This document shows positions 36,477 through 45,378 of a stretch of DNA of 64,000 bases, one piece after another. The translations under genes were made by a program, and so were the position numbers. The DNA is from Tolypothrix tenuis PCC 7101. GTDB taxonomy: Bacteria > Cyanobacteriota > Cyanobacteriia > Cyanobacteriales > Nostocaceae. The number at the start of each line of letters is the position of its first letter. Positions within the stretch are counted from its first letter, which is position 1. A model generated the notes under the pieces. It had not been told where the DNA came from and did not search any database. It saw only the letters and a list, made by a program, of their open reading frames with translations. The stretch spans positions 248,001-312,000 of the forward strand of contig NZ_AP018248.1 in the NCBI RefSeq assembly GCF_002368295.1. Reading direction: 5' to 3'.

Positions 36477-38465
36477 CTAAATAAACACTTCTTCCACGCG
36501 AATTGGTCGCTTAATTTCTAAACCTTTGAGATATTCGATTGGTTCGGAAGGGTTAAAAACTTTCCCATCAAATAAATGAATCGGGTCATCTTCGCCGATA
36601 TCGAGTAAGCCGAGATCCCGCGCGGCTGTACCAAAAATATCTGTACGACAGACTCTTTCAATGACTTCAACCCAGTTTTTCGGGAAGGGTATTAAGCCCC
36701 AGCGCGCCATTTGAGTGACCATCCACAACAGTTCGGTGCGGTTGGGATAGTTGGTTTGATGCAGGTAAAACTGGTTGTAGCCTGTCAGTTCTTGAGGTGC
36801 TTTCCCGTCGCCGCGATTGTAGGGGTCGATAAATCCAGGGCGGATGTATGCAGGGTCAATATTCAAATATTCAGAACGGCTGAGTAATTCCAGAATTTCT
36901 TGGCGGTTGCGGATGTCGTCGCAGTATTGGCAAGCTTCTAATAAAGCTTTGATTAGGGCGAGATAGGTTTGGGGGTGTTTTTGCGCCCACTCTTCCCGCA
37001 CTCCCAGGACTTTTTTCGGCTGTCCTGACCAGATTTCTAAAGCTGTGGCTGCAACAAAGCCTAAGTCTTGTTCAACTGCAAGGTAATTCCAAGGTTCTCC
37101 TGCACAGTAACCGTCAATATTGCCAGCTTTGAGTTGCGAAACCATTTCGGTGGGTGGAATCACTGCCAAACTGACATCTTTATCAGGATCTATACCACCA
37201 GCAGCCAACCAATAACGCAGCACGAGGTTCTGCATAGAGGTGGAATGAACCACACCCAAGGTCATAATTTGGTCAGGATTTTGGTTAATTGCCGCTTTTA
37301 AGCTAGCTAGGTCGCGGACACCTTGGTTATATAAATTTTTGCTTAAGGTGATAGCGTTAGCATTACGCGAAAGATTTAAAGCATTAATTACGGGAATGGG
37401 TTTTTGCTCCCCAGCGCCTAAAGTTAATGCTAAAGGCATTCCGGCTACCATTTGGGCTGCATCTAATTTACCCGTCACTACACCTTTAGCGATTTCTTGC
37501 CAGCTACTTGCACGACGGAGGGTGATATTTTCTAAACCATATTTAGCAAAGAAGCCTTTTTCTTGAGCAACGATTAATGGTGCAGCATCAGTAAGAGGCA
37601 TAAAGCCAATTTCCAGATTGGCTTTTTCTAAAACATTCTCGGATGTACTCACGGCTACTGGAGTTTGCTGCATCCGGCGTTTTTTCGCCTGTTTTTGCTG
37701 GTTGAGGAAGTAAATCATCTCATTCCGCAGATTGTAGTAACTGGGATGTTTGACTACTTCCAAACGCTGACGTGGACGGGGAATTGGGACTTCGAGAATC
37801 TGGCCAATATGGGCTTCTGGCCCATTGGTAAGCATGACAACGCGATCGCTTAACAATAGGGCTTCGTCTACATCGTGCGTTACCATCACGCAGGTAACGT
37901 TGTGTTCGTTGCAAATTTTCATCAGTTGTTCTTGCAAACTCCCTCTGGTTAAGGCATCCAAGGCCCCAAAGGGTTCGTCTAGCAGTAACAACTTCGGACG
38001 AGTAGCCAAAGCACGTGCGATCGCAACCCGTTGTTTCATCCCCCCCGATAATTCTTTAGGACGTTTATTAGCTGCTAGGCGCAGCCCTACCATGTCAATA
38101 TGTTCTTCAACAATGCCCCGACGTTCACCTTTGGGTTGATTCTTATAAACTTCATCCACAGCCAAAGCGATGTTTTCGCGGACTGTTAACCAGGGAAGCA
38201 GGGAGTAATTTTGAAAAACTACCATGCGATCGGGACTTGGTTCTCTGACTTCTCGCCCTTCTAAAGTCACGCCTCCAATACTGGCTCTATCCAAACCTGC
38301 AATGATATTGAGTAAGGTAGATTTACCGCAACCAGAATGTCCAATTAGAGAAATAAATTCCCCTTGTTTGATTTTTAATTCAATATTTTTCAGAGCGATA
38401 TATTTATCGCCATTTGGTAAATCAAAGATGCGGTCAACGTGATCAACTTCCACAAAAGTAGTCAT
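36477..38465 (-). CDS. nrtC: Nitrate ABC transporter fused ATPase/binding protein NrtC
   Basis: 662 residues in two parts. Residues 1-255 are an ABC ATPase (Walker A GHSGCGKST, signature LSGGMKQR, Walker B LLLLDEPFGALD). From about 285 to the end is an NrtA-like solute-binding domain (LEIGFMPLTDAAPLIVAQEKGFF), without signal peptide, so it is cytoplasmic. In Synechococcus this domain mediates inhibition of nitrate uptake by ammonium. The fusion is intact here and similar to NrtA (39492-40817). Confidence 0.96.
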   Translation of the reverse strand: MTTFVEVDHVDRIFDLPNGDKYIALKNIELKIKQGEFISLIGHSGCGKSTLLNIIAGLDRASIGGVTLEGREVREPSPDRMVVFQNYSLLPWLTVRENIALAVDEVYKNQPKGERRGIVEEHIDMVGLRLAANKRPKELSGGMKQRVAIARALATRPKLLLLDEPFGALDALTRGSLQEQLMKICNEHNVTCVMVTHDVDEALLLSDRVVMLTNGPEAHIGQILEVPIPRPRQRLEVVKHPSYYNLRNEMIYFLNQQKQAKKRRMQQTPVAVSTSENVLEKANLEIGFMPLTDAAPLIVAQEKGFFAKYGLENITLRRASSWQEIAKGVVTGKLDAAQMVAGMPLALTLGAGEQKPIPVINALNLSRNANAITLSKNLYNQGVRDLASLKAAINQNPDQIMTLGVVHSTSMQNLVLRYWLAAGGIDPDKDVSLAVIPPTEMVSQLKAGNIDGYCAGEPWNYLAVEQDLGFVAATALEIWSGQPKKVLGVREEWAQKHPQTYLALIKALLEACQYCDDIRNRQEILELLSRSEYLNIDPAYIRPGFIDPYNRGDGKAPQELTGYNQFYLHQTNYPNRTELLWMVTQMARWGLIPFPKNWVEVIERVCRTDIFGTAARDLGLLDIGEDDPIHLFDGKVFNPSEPIEYLKGLEIKRPIRVEEVFI

Positions 38466-38549
38466 TTGTCTTTAGTCCTTAGTCATTTGTCATTTATTAT
38501 TTGTTAAGAGCCAATAATCTACTTTTGATTTTTGAATTTGAACTATTGA

Positions 38550-39389
38550 CTACTTTTGCTCTGCAACCACTTTGCTGGCGATAAAAGCTACCAATCTATC
38601 CAGCATTAAACCAACTAAACCAACATATATCAAAGCGATAATAATCTCGCTCATATTGGTTTCTGTAGTAGTGTTGTAAGCATCCCAAATAAACGAACCA
38701 ATACCCACACCACCAACTAACATTTCAGCCGCAACAATTGCTAACCAAGATAAACCAATCCCAATTCTTAACCCTGTAAATATATAAGGTACTGTGGCGG
38801 GAAAAACTATTTTAAAGAAATACTTTGGCCCTTTTAATTTTAAAACCTTAGCTACATTAATGTAGTCTTGGGGAATTTGCTGTACACCAACTGTAGTGTT
38901 GATAATAATCGGCCAAATCGATGTAATGAAAATTACGAAAATTGCTGAGGGATTAGCTTGTTGAAATGCTGCGAGTGAAATAGGTAGCCATGCTAGAGGC
39001 GGTACAGTTCGCAATACTTGGAAGATAGGATCTACGGCATTATAAACTAATTGATTTGCACCAATTAATATTCCCAATGTAATACCGACAATTGTTGCCA
39101 GAGAAAATCCTAAACCGACTCTGCCTAAACTACTTAGAATCTGCCAACCTAAACCTTTATCGCTTTCGCCATTATCAAAAAATGGATGAATAATAAAAGG
39201 ATTCCAAGTTTCGGAAACTGTTTCAATTGGCCCTGGTAACTTAAAGTTAGGATTTAAACAAAGTAGTTGCCAAATCACCAAAAAAATCGCTAATGCTACC
39301 AGTGGCGGTACAATTTTTTTCCAGAATAATTTATTAAGCGCCTTTTGAGACTTTTTTCTGTGAATCCGACTACCAGCAATAGCTGTCAT
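38550..39389 (-). CDS. nrtB: Nitrate ABC transporter permease NrtB
   Basis: 279 residues with about six membrane helices (the first near 30-45). The cytoplasmic EAA-like loop lies in VGVQQIPQDYINVAKVLKLKG, which contacts the ATPases NrtC and NrtD. BPD_transp_1 fold of the NrtB/TauC/SsuC group. Gene order nrtA-nrtB-nrtC-nrtD confirms the substrate. Confidence 0.95.
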   Translation of the reverse strand: MTAIAGSRIHRKKSQKALNKLFWKKIVPPLVALAIFLVIWQLLCLNPNFKLPGPIETVSETWNPFIIHPFFDNGESDKGLGWQILSSLGRVGLGFSLATIVGITLGILIGANQLVYNAVDPIFQVLRTVPPLAWLPISLAAFQQANPSAIFVIFITSIWPIIINTTVGVQQIPQDYINVAKVLKLKGPKYFFKIVFPATVPYIFTGLRIGIGLSWLAIVAAEMLVGGVGIGSFIWDAYNTTTETNMSEIIIALIYVGLVGLMLDRLVAFIASKVVAEQK

Positions 39390-39491
39390 TTTTGTATTAC
39401 TCCAGGGCAGATTTAGTTAATTTCAAAAACAATTTTGTGGAATTTCGTAATTCTGAATTCCGAACTAGGAATTACGAATTACGAATTGTTA

Positions 39492-40817
39492 TCAGACTTT
39501 TTTGATTTTCAAACTGCTGAGATATGCTTCTGGTTTCTCTGGATCAAATTTCACACCATCAAAGAAAGTCTCAACTCCTCTAGAAGTACTAGTAGGAATC
39601 TCAGCATCAGCTACACCAATTGCTTTCGCGGCTTTTTTCCACAGGTCTTCTTTATTTACCTGATCGACAATTTCCTTCACTTTTGTATCTTTTGGTAGAT
39701 AACCCCAGCGAATTTCTTCAGTTAAGAACCAAGTATCATGGCTCTTGTAAGGATAAGAGGCATTATCTGCCCAATACTTCATGCGATCGCCAAAATTTTG
39801 CTGTGTGCGACCATCACCGTAGTCAATATTGCCCTTCGCCCGTTCTAAAATATCTGCGGCTGCAACGTTAAAGTATTTGCGATCGGCGCAGATTTTGCAC
39901 ATTTCCTCTTTGTTTTCTGCTTTATCGCACCACTGTTGCGCTTCTAAAACTGCCATTAACAATGCTTGGGCGGCGTTAGGGTTGTTATCGACCCACTCTT
40001 TCCGCATTGCAAAAGCTTTTTCGGGGTGATCTTTCCACAACTCACCTGTAACGAGGGCTGTATAACCTAATTTTTGGCTGACCAATTGAGCATTCCAAGG
40101 TTCTCCCACACAAAAGGCATCAACTGTACCAACTTTCATATTGGCTACCATTTGTGGTGGTGGTACAGGTTCTAACACCACATCTTGATCGGGATTGATC
40201 CCGCCAGCCGCTAGCCAATAGCGCATCCATAAATCATGAGTTCCACCAGGGAAAGTTATGGCTACTTTCATCGATTTCTTATCAGCTTTAGCTTTATCCG
40301 CAGCAGCTTTCAGCCCTTTACTTTCTAAACCTACTTTCAGGTCTTTAAGTTTATTAGCCACCGAGATAGCCTGACCATTAGTATTTAAACGCGCCAAGAG
40401 ATACATTGGCACTTTATCGTTAATAGTCATCAGGTAAGGCATCGGGCTAAGGATATGTGCGCCATCAATACCACCACCAGCCGAGCCGATTTTGAGGTTA
40501 TCGCGGGTAACAGGCCAAGATTTCTGCTTGATGACTTCAACATCAGTCATCCCGTACTTAGCAAAGAAACCCTTTTCTTTAGCAATGATCAGAGGTGCAG
40601 CATCAGTCAGAGGGATAAATCCTAACTTGGCTTTAGTAGTTTCTACTTTTGGTGCATTAGCTACTTTAGAGACATTCGCCGCAGGTGCAGCCGAAGGTGC
40701 ATTATCCCCTGTAGTCGCTGAATTGGAACCATTAGAAGCGCAACCATGAGCCAGAATAGAAGCCGCCGCCGCCGCAGTGGAAGTAAAGATAAATTTTCTT
40801 CGTGAAAAATTAGTCAT
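39492..40817 (-). CDS. nrtA: Nitrate/nitrite-binding lipoprotein NrtA
   Basis: 441 residues. The N-terminus has a twin-arginine motif (SRRKF) followed by a hydrophobic segment and a lipobox (LAHGC, Cys26), so it is probably a membrane-anchored lipoprotein on the periplasmic face. An Ala/Ser/Asn-rich linker (27-60) precedes the binding domain, which begins AKLGFIPLTDAAPLIIAKEKGFF. It captures nitrate or nitrite and delivers it to NrtB. Second gene of the operon; the gap to nirA holds an STRR array. Confidence 0.95.
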   Translation of the reverse strand: MTNFSRRKFIFTSTAAAAASILAHGCASNGSNSATTGDNAPSAAPAANVSKVANAPKVETTKAKLGFIPLTDAAPLIIAKEKGFFAKYGMTDVEVIKQKSWPVTRDNLKIGSAGGGIDGAHILSPMPYLMTINDKVPMYLLARLNTNGQAISVANKLKDLKVGLESKGLKAAADKAKADKKSMKVAITFPGGTHDLWMRYWLAAGGINPDQDVVLEPVPPPQMVANMKVGTVDAFCVGEPWNAQLVSQKLGYTALVTGELWKDHPEKAFAMRKEWVDNNPNAAQALLMAVLEAQQWCDKAENKEEMCKICADRKYFNVAAADILERAKGNIDYGDGRTQQNFGDRMKYWADNASYPYKSHDTWFLTEEIRWGYLPKDTKVKEIVDQVNKEDLWKKAAKAIGVADAEIPTSTSRGVETFFDGVKFDPEKPEAYLSSLKIKKV

Positions 40818-40855
40818 TGTTTGTTGTTAAGCAGTTTAGTGTTTGGTATTTGGCA

Positions 40856-40960
40856 AAAGTCAAGGGTCAAGGGTCAAGGGTCAAAGGTCAAAGGTCAAGA
40901 GTCAAGGGTCAAAGGTCAAGGATTATAAATTATTCCCCATTACCCATTACCCATTACCCC
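40856..40960. repeat. STRR array (GGTCAAG / CATTACC)
   Basis: About eight units of a GGTCAAG-type heptamer, with AGGGTCA/AAGGTCA variants, then CATTACC units. They fill the nirA-nrtA gap inside the operon. Confidence 0.85.
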
Positions 40961-40967
40961 TTCCCCA

Positions 40968-42572
40968 TCAATGAGTCATCAATACTTCCTGGCTGAGTTT
41001 TGCGCCAAAGTTTTGGATGAGTAAATCTCGTAGTACTGATTGCAAGTCTTCACAGGGAACGGCTTTTGTAACGCAAGTTCCTAATTGCGCTTCTTTACCA
41101 ACTTTACCGCCCATATAAATATCTACAGCTTCCACGGTTTTACCGTTTTTGCGGGTTTTAGTCCCCATTAAGCCAATGTCTGCAACCTGGGGTTGTCCGC
41201 AGGAGTTGGGACAACCAGTCCAGTGAATTCGCACCGGATGAGTTAGAGTTAATTCAGCTTCTAGTGCTTTGATGGTTGCTAAAGCGCGATTTTTGGTTTC
41301 GATGAGGGCAAAGTTGCAGAATTGTGCGCCTGTGCAAGAAACTAGCGATCGCGTCAATAACCCTGGATTAATTGCAAACCTTTCTAGTAAAGGCTCTGTT
41401 AAAAATATTGCCAGCCGAGAATCGGGAATATTAGGGATAATGACGTTTTGTTCAACGGTTAAGCGAACTTCTCCACTGCCGTAAACCCCTGCTAAACGGG
41501 ATATTTCAAACATATCACCCGCATACAAGCGTCCTACAGGAATATGTAAGCCTACGTAATTTAATCCTGGTTGCTTTTGTTTATATACACCGATATGGTC
41601 GCGTTTTTCCCAGTCGATTTCATCTTTCGGTGCTGCGGGTAATAGTGACTTACCCAAACACTTTTCGACCTCTGCACGGAATTTCTCTAAACCCCATTCA
41701 TCAATCAGCCACATCAAACGTGATTTTTGGCGATTAGCACGGAAGCCATTGTCACGAAAAACCTCTACAATCGCTCTACTTACAGCAACCACATCTTCCG
41801 GCGCAACCCAAGCATTCAAGGGGATCGCCGCTTCACAACGTTTCGCAGAAAAGAAGCCACCCACCAACACGTTAAACCCGAACTTAGGAGATGGGCTGAC
41901 TTCTTCCCCAGTCCCCAGTCCCCAGTCCCCAGTCCCTTCTTTAAATGCTGGTACAAATGCTAAATCGTTGATTTCAGCATGGACAGAATTATCTCTTCCA
42001 CCAGTAATTGCAATGTTAAATTTGCGCGGAAGGTTGGTAAATTCGGGATTACCTTCACCTTTGTTGGTGATCATATCCTGAATTTGTTGTACCAACTCTC
42101 GGGTGTCAAACAACTCATCCGCATCTAATCCAGCCACGGGATCGCCTGTGATATTGCGGATGTTGTCCATACCCGATTGGATAGTAGTTAAACCAACTGC
42201 ATGAAATCTGTTGAAGATATCAGGTAAGTCCTCAATCCTGATCCCCCGCAATTGAATATTCTGCCTCGTGGTAATATCGGCGCTGCCATCATCACCGTAA
42301 CGCTGCACTACTTCTGCTAACACACGCATCTGATTGCTGGTGAGAATACCATTCGGTACTCGCATCCGCATCATAAACTTACCTGGCGTGACTGGGCGGA
42401 AAAATACACCCACCCACTTCAGCCGATGGTCTCGGTCTGTTTCATCCATTGCTTCCCAGCCTAGAGAGGCAAATTTTTCGATGTCTTGCTTGATAGCAAG
42501 TCCATCTTTTTCTGCCTTAAATTTCTCAAATTTATTGAGGCTGGTTGTAGTGGTAGTTGCTGTGTCTGTCAT
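40968..42572 (-). CDS. nirA: Ferredoxin-nitrite reductase
   Basis: 534 residues, somewhat longer than the usual ~510. It reduces nitrite to ammonium with six ferredoxin electrons using siroheme and a 4Fe-4S cluster. Ligands are the cysteines in CTGAQFC and GCPNSC near the C-terminal third. The N-terminal half has the conserved MRMRVPNGILTSNQ and TTRQNIQLRG. A Gly/Thr/Trp/Glu-rich insertion (GTGDWGLGTGEEVSPSP) sits between FVPAFKE and FGFNVLVGG; it is encoded by heptamer repeats at 41906-41936. First gene of the operon, under the NtcA promoter. Confidence 0.97.
   Translation of the reverse strand: MTDTATTTTTSLNKFEKFKAEKDGLAIKQDIEKFASLGWEAMDETDRDHRLKWVGVFFRPVTPGKFMMRMRVPNGILTSNQMRVLAEVVQRYGDDGSADITTRQNIQLRGIRIEDLPDIFNRFHAVGLTTIQSGMDNIRNITGDPVAGLDADELFDTRELVQQIQDMITNKGEGNPEFTNLPRKFNIAITGGRDNSVHAEINDLAFVPAFKEGTGDWGLGTGEEVSPSPKFGFNVLVGGFFSAKRCEAAIPLNAWVAPEDVVAVSRAIVEVFRDNGFRANRQKSRLMWLIDEWGLEKFRAEVEKCLGKSLLPAAPKDEIDWEKRDHIGVYKQKQPGLNYVGLHIPVGRLYAGDMFEISRLAGVYGSGEVRLTVEQNVIIPNIPDSRLAIFLTEPLLERFAINPGLLTRSLVSCTGAQFCNFALIETKNRALATIKALEAELTLTHPVRIHWTGCPNSCGQPQVADIGLMGTKTRKNGKTVEAVDIYMGGKVGKEAQLGTCVTKAVPCEDLQSVLRDLLIQNFGAKLSQEVLMTH
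41906..41936. repeat. STRR heptamer inside nirA coding sequence
   Basis: Four tandem CCCCAGT units (plus CCC) on the plus strand, read as GACTGGG-type codons in nirA. The unit is the same kind found in intergenic STRRs (for example 16137-16201), yet the reading frame stays open. Confidence 0.9.
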
Positions 42573-42812
42573 GAACTGACTCTCATTGCAAAGTTTTAAT
42601 CCCGTAAACCTAAGTAAGTTATTTGCCCAATATCAATTAACCCGTAGTGCGATCGCTTCCTCTCCTACTAGGGCAAATGCATTCATAAACTAATATTTGT
42701 GTATTGAGATGATTGCTTCAGAAGGAATATTTGGAATATTTCCTTGTATCCATTGTTGGAAATTTGCTAAAGCTGTTTTGTTAACAAAAGTGTAACGATT
42801 TACATATTCCTA

Positions 42813-42854
42813 AGGTTAAAGGCGGTTTTCTGCTAAAATAGTATAAGTTGTTAC
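42813..42854 (-). promoter_or_regulatory. NtcA-activated nirA promoter
   Basis: On the minus strand GTAACAACTTATAC (42854-42841) is a perfect NtcA box GTA-N8-TAC. Exactly 22 nt further is TAACCT (42818-42813), a TAN3T -10 box. This is the canonical NtcA class II promoter, giving a leader of roughly 230 nt before nirA. Confidence 0.88.
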
Positions 42855-42870
42855 AAAAATTTGGTAATAG

Positions 42871-42905
42871 TGCAAAAAATGTATCGCTACTATGCATTTT
42901 TTGCA
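42871..42905. promoter_or_regulatory. Inverted repeat upstream of the NtcA box
   Basis: Perfect 11-bp arms TGCAAAAAATG / CATTTTTTGCA separated by 13 bp, 17 bp upstream of the NtcA box. The position suits a second activator such as the LysR-type NtcB, known to act at nirA in related species; the assignment is inference. Confidence 0.5.
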
Positions 42906-43170
42906 TTGATATTTACACATAAATTGTTGAATCAGCAGTCTGTGACTGATTTTGCCTGTAATATTGCCCTAAAAATTATTGATGCGATCGCAAAATAATT
43001 AAGCTGTGCGCTACATCCACAAGCAAAAATAGCTTTTTAACTCATTCACAGCAGCAGTTTTAAATAGCTTTCTTAAGCTCATTCCAATCCTTAAAGGGGC
43101 AATCGGATTTCACGTTGATGGTTGATGGGTAGCAGAAAACATAGTCAACCATCAACAGTTAACTAAAAGC
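42906..43170. other. Intergenic region
   Basis: AT-rich DNA between the nirA regulatory region and the mobile element. It has a short STRR-like dyad (GTTGATGGTTGATGGG and GTCAACCATCAACAGTTAAC). No gene. Confidence 0.4.
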
Positions 43171-43370
43171 AAATACAATTCAGTTTAAAAAATTAATTGA
43201 TAACAAAACCAAAAAACTAGTTACTCAAAAAAACAGAACAATAATTTTGGAGGGGGTTTGGGGGACGCAACCGTCACCCAATCGGGGGTTTGGGGGATTC
43301 TCCCCCAATTGATCTGGCTTTGTTAATAAGAGACAAATCAATCGCTAATGACCTTAACCCAAGCGTATTG
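43171..43370. mobile_element. Small non-autonomous element, 200 bp, copy 2
   Basis: Second copy of the 20929-21131 element. Ends are AAATACAATTCAGTTTAA and CCTTAACCCAAGCGTATTG. The direct repeats AACTAAAAGC (43161-43170) and AACCAAAAGC (43371-43380) flank it, a 10-bp target duplication with one mismatch. No coding capacity. Confidence 0.82.
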
Positions 43371-43483
43371 AACCAAAAGCCTTTTTTGTCGATAAATGAT
43401 GCTGTTGTTTGATTGCCCTATTTCCCAACAACTCTGGGTAATCTAAGAACAAGGGGTAATTAGGAATTGGAGCGCGAAATCCG

Positions 43484-44038
43484 ATGAAAAATGCTAGAAG
43501 TATCAGGATGTTGGCTATTAACTTAGCAGTGTTGGCATTCCTACCATCACTGCTATTTTTAGCATTCTGGCATCGTGCCACAGCCGAAGATTTGGGAAGC
43601 TGTTTTATGGTGACTTCCTCTGGTAGAACTATCAGTTTAGGAAAGCTTTGTGGTGTCACACCCCCAGACAACGGAGTTTTTCGCGTACCAATCAAACGCC
43701 GTATTGGGAAAACTCCTGTGATTGATGTGACTTTTAACCAGCGACAGACATTTGAGATGATTTTAGATACAGGTGCCAGTAGTACCCTGATAACTCTGAA
43801 AATGGCTGCAAACCTGCAACTCCAACCCACAGGTAAAATCAACGCGCAAATTGCAGATGGAACTGTAGTGCAATTTTTAACGAGTCAGATCAAAGATATT
43901 GCTGTTGGTGGCGCTGTAGCTAATAATATTGAAGTTGCGATCGCACCCAAAGCTAGCATTGGTCTACTAGGTCACGATTTTTTTGACAACTACGACATCA
44001 AGATTTTGGAAAAAGAAGTGGAATTCCGCCAGCGCTAA
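43484..44038 (+). CDS. Retropepsin-like aspartic protease
   Basis: 184 residues. A signal peptide or membrane anchor is near residues 8-30. The catalytic motif LDTGASSTLI (Asp95-Thr96-Gly97) opens a single pepsin-like lobe, and the second hallmark GLLGHDFFDNY is at about 159-169, as in clan AA proteases that work as homodimers (TIGR02281/gag-asp type). Probably periplasmic. Two cysteines before the domain may form a disulfide. The natural substrate is unknown. It begins about 110 bp after the mobile element. Confidence 0.85.
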   Translation: MKNARSIRMLAINLAVLAFLPSLLFLAFWHRATAEDLGSCFMVTSSGRTISLGKLCGVTPPDNGVFRVPIKRRIGKTPVIDVTFNQRQTFEMILDTGASSTLITLKMAANLQLQPTGKINAQIADGTVVQFLTSQIKDIAVGGAVANNIEVAIAPKASIGLLGHDFFDNYDIKILEKEVEFRQR

Positions 44039-44089
44039 AGTGCTAGAGGCTAGGGACTAGTTTTCTACTTAGCATTCAGCAACGCCACT

Positions 44090-44175
44090 TGCTACAACGG
44101 GGGTAACCCCAACGGACAGTTTGCTCAAGTCGGGAAACCCGCCCACGCAACTGTCCTCCGCAACGCAGTGCTCCT
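44090..44175. repeat. GC-rich Nostoc-type repeat
   Basis: GGACAGTTTGCTCAAGTCGG and CCCGCCCACGCAACTGTCC form an inverted repeat, and the composition differs from the flanks. It resembles part of 9540-9600 (GTTGCTTCAAGTCGGCAAAG). Confidence 0.55.
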
Positions 44176-44196
44176 CAGCACTATCAAGACTAACTA

Positions 44197-44580
44197 TTAA
44201 AACTTGTATCCTCTAGCAAGCCAATATTGCCAGTCTGCAAGTGCTTCTAGGGTTTCTTCATCAGCATCTATTGCTTCTATTTCTGATAGCTTTGCCGAAA
44301 ACACATCTTCATCGTTGCCGCCAGGATAGACTACATCGACAAACATATCTCTTAAACAATCTTCATCAGGTGCCATTCCTAAAACTTCAACTTCTTTTTC
44401 TTCGATGGCCCCGGTTTTGCGTACCTTCTTTTTCCATTTGGCTAAAAAGGGGACGTTAAGAGTATCGTCTAGGTAGTAGTACCAACCCATCGCCCGCTCC
44501 TCTTTATCATTACCAGCATCGACAATGATCTCTGTTTCAATGCGCTGTTCGCGAGTTTCATCCCTTTCGACATTAGGCAT
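44197..44580 (-). CDS. Calcium-binding protein CcbP-like
   Basis: 127 residues, strongly acidic. It matches the CcbP family of filamentous cyanobacteria: TEIIVDAGNDKEERAMGWYYYLDD, EKEVEVLGM, VYPGGNDEDVFSAKLSEIEAID and DWQYWLARGYKF. In Anabaena PCC 7120, CcbP sequesters calcium and is removed during heterocyst differentiation, raising free Ca2+. No EF hand is present; binding is through surface clusters of Asp and Glu. Supports a heterocyst-forming host. Single gene, convergent with the protease. Confidence 0.85.
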   Translation of the reverse strand: MPNVERDETREQRIETEIIVDAGNDKEERAMGWYYYLDDTLNVPFLAKWKKKVRKTGAIEEKEVEVLGMAPDEDCLRDMFVDVVYPGGNDEDVFSAKLSEIEAIDADEETLEALADWQYWLARGYKF

Positions 44581-45378
44581 AAAATCCAGACTTGCATAGG
44601 ATAAATGTTCAAATATGTATACCCTGTTGGAGATTGCCTGTCAATTTCTTATGACTTCTCTGGACTAAAAACTTCAGGAGTGATTTAGGCCAATTCCTCG
44701 ATTTTTGGGTTTTTAAGCGATATATAAGGCAATTTAGACCCCCAGCTTTTTGGAAAAATCGGGGGTCTGGACAGCAACTTTTGCTTCAGTAAGTGCTATT
44801 CACCCATCAAGTGTGGTCTATTTACATCAGCCAGGCTCGCGCAAGCCTACCTTTACAAGTTGAGCGATTTGAGTATTGTGTAGCGCCAAAACAGTATTAC
44901 TCTACCCTCAGAGTATTTTGTATCACTTCAGAAATAAGATACTTGTCTTGCCAGCGCTAGATAACGTTTATTTCATCAAGACAGAGGGTATTAAATTTGA
45001 CTTAATTATTTTATTATCATATATCAAAGTCTTTTTCTTAAAGAGGGCAATAATTTTCTATATATTTTTGATAAAATCTTTAAAAGCCATGATTTCCATG
45101 CCACAAACATAAAGCATTTTGGTAAAGCTATTATAAAAATTCTTTAATTTTTGAATAAGTTTAAGTAAAAATTGTTGTAGTTTTAGTTATGTACTTTTCA
45201 GTAATTCCACTTACTTATTTCAGCAATGAGAATTTCTAAGTTTGGTAATTAAGTTTGCACAAAATGAGAATGACTCACCTGGGTACTTGCCTATATCGTA
45301 TTAATCAAGCGAGGAGAAAAGCGAGCCAACAAGCGGCAAGCAACTCGCGAAACTAATACAAACCAGGAGACTTTAATC
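44581..45378. other. Intergenic region upstream of peptide locus
   Basis: 800 bp without a credible gene. It contains a dyad AGACCCCC...GGGGGTCT (44736-44768) and, near the 3' end, nested inverted repeats in the presumed 5' leader of the first peptide gene (GTATTA 45298-45303 with TAATAC 45354-45359; GCGAG with CTCGC inside). Confidence 0.45.

Noticed and set aside
41749..42081. 110-codon plus-strand frame
   Set aside because: Antisense shadow of nirA; it is open mainly because of the in-frame heptamer repeats.
44876..45112. 78-codon plus-strand frame before the peptide genes
   Set aside because: AT-rich, Ile/Phe/Lys-biased translation as expected by chance, no ribosome binding site, no Gly-Gly leader.
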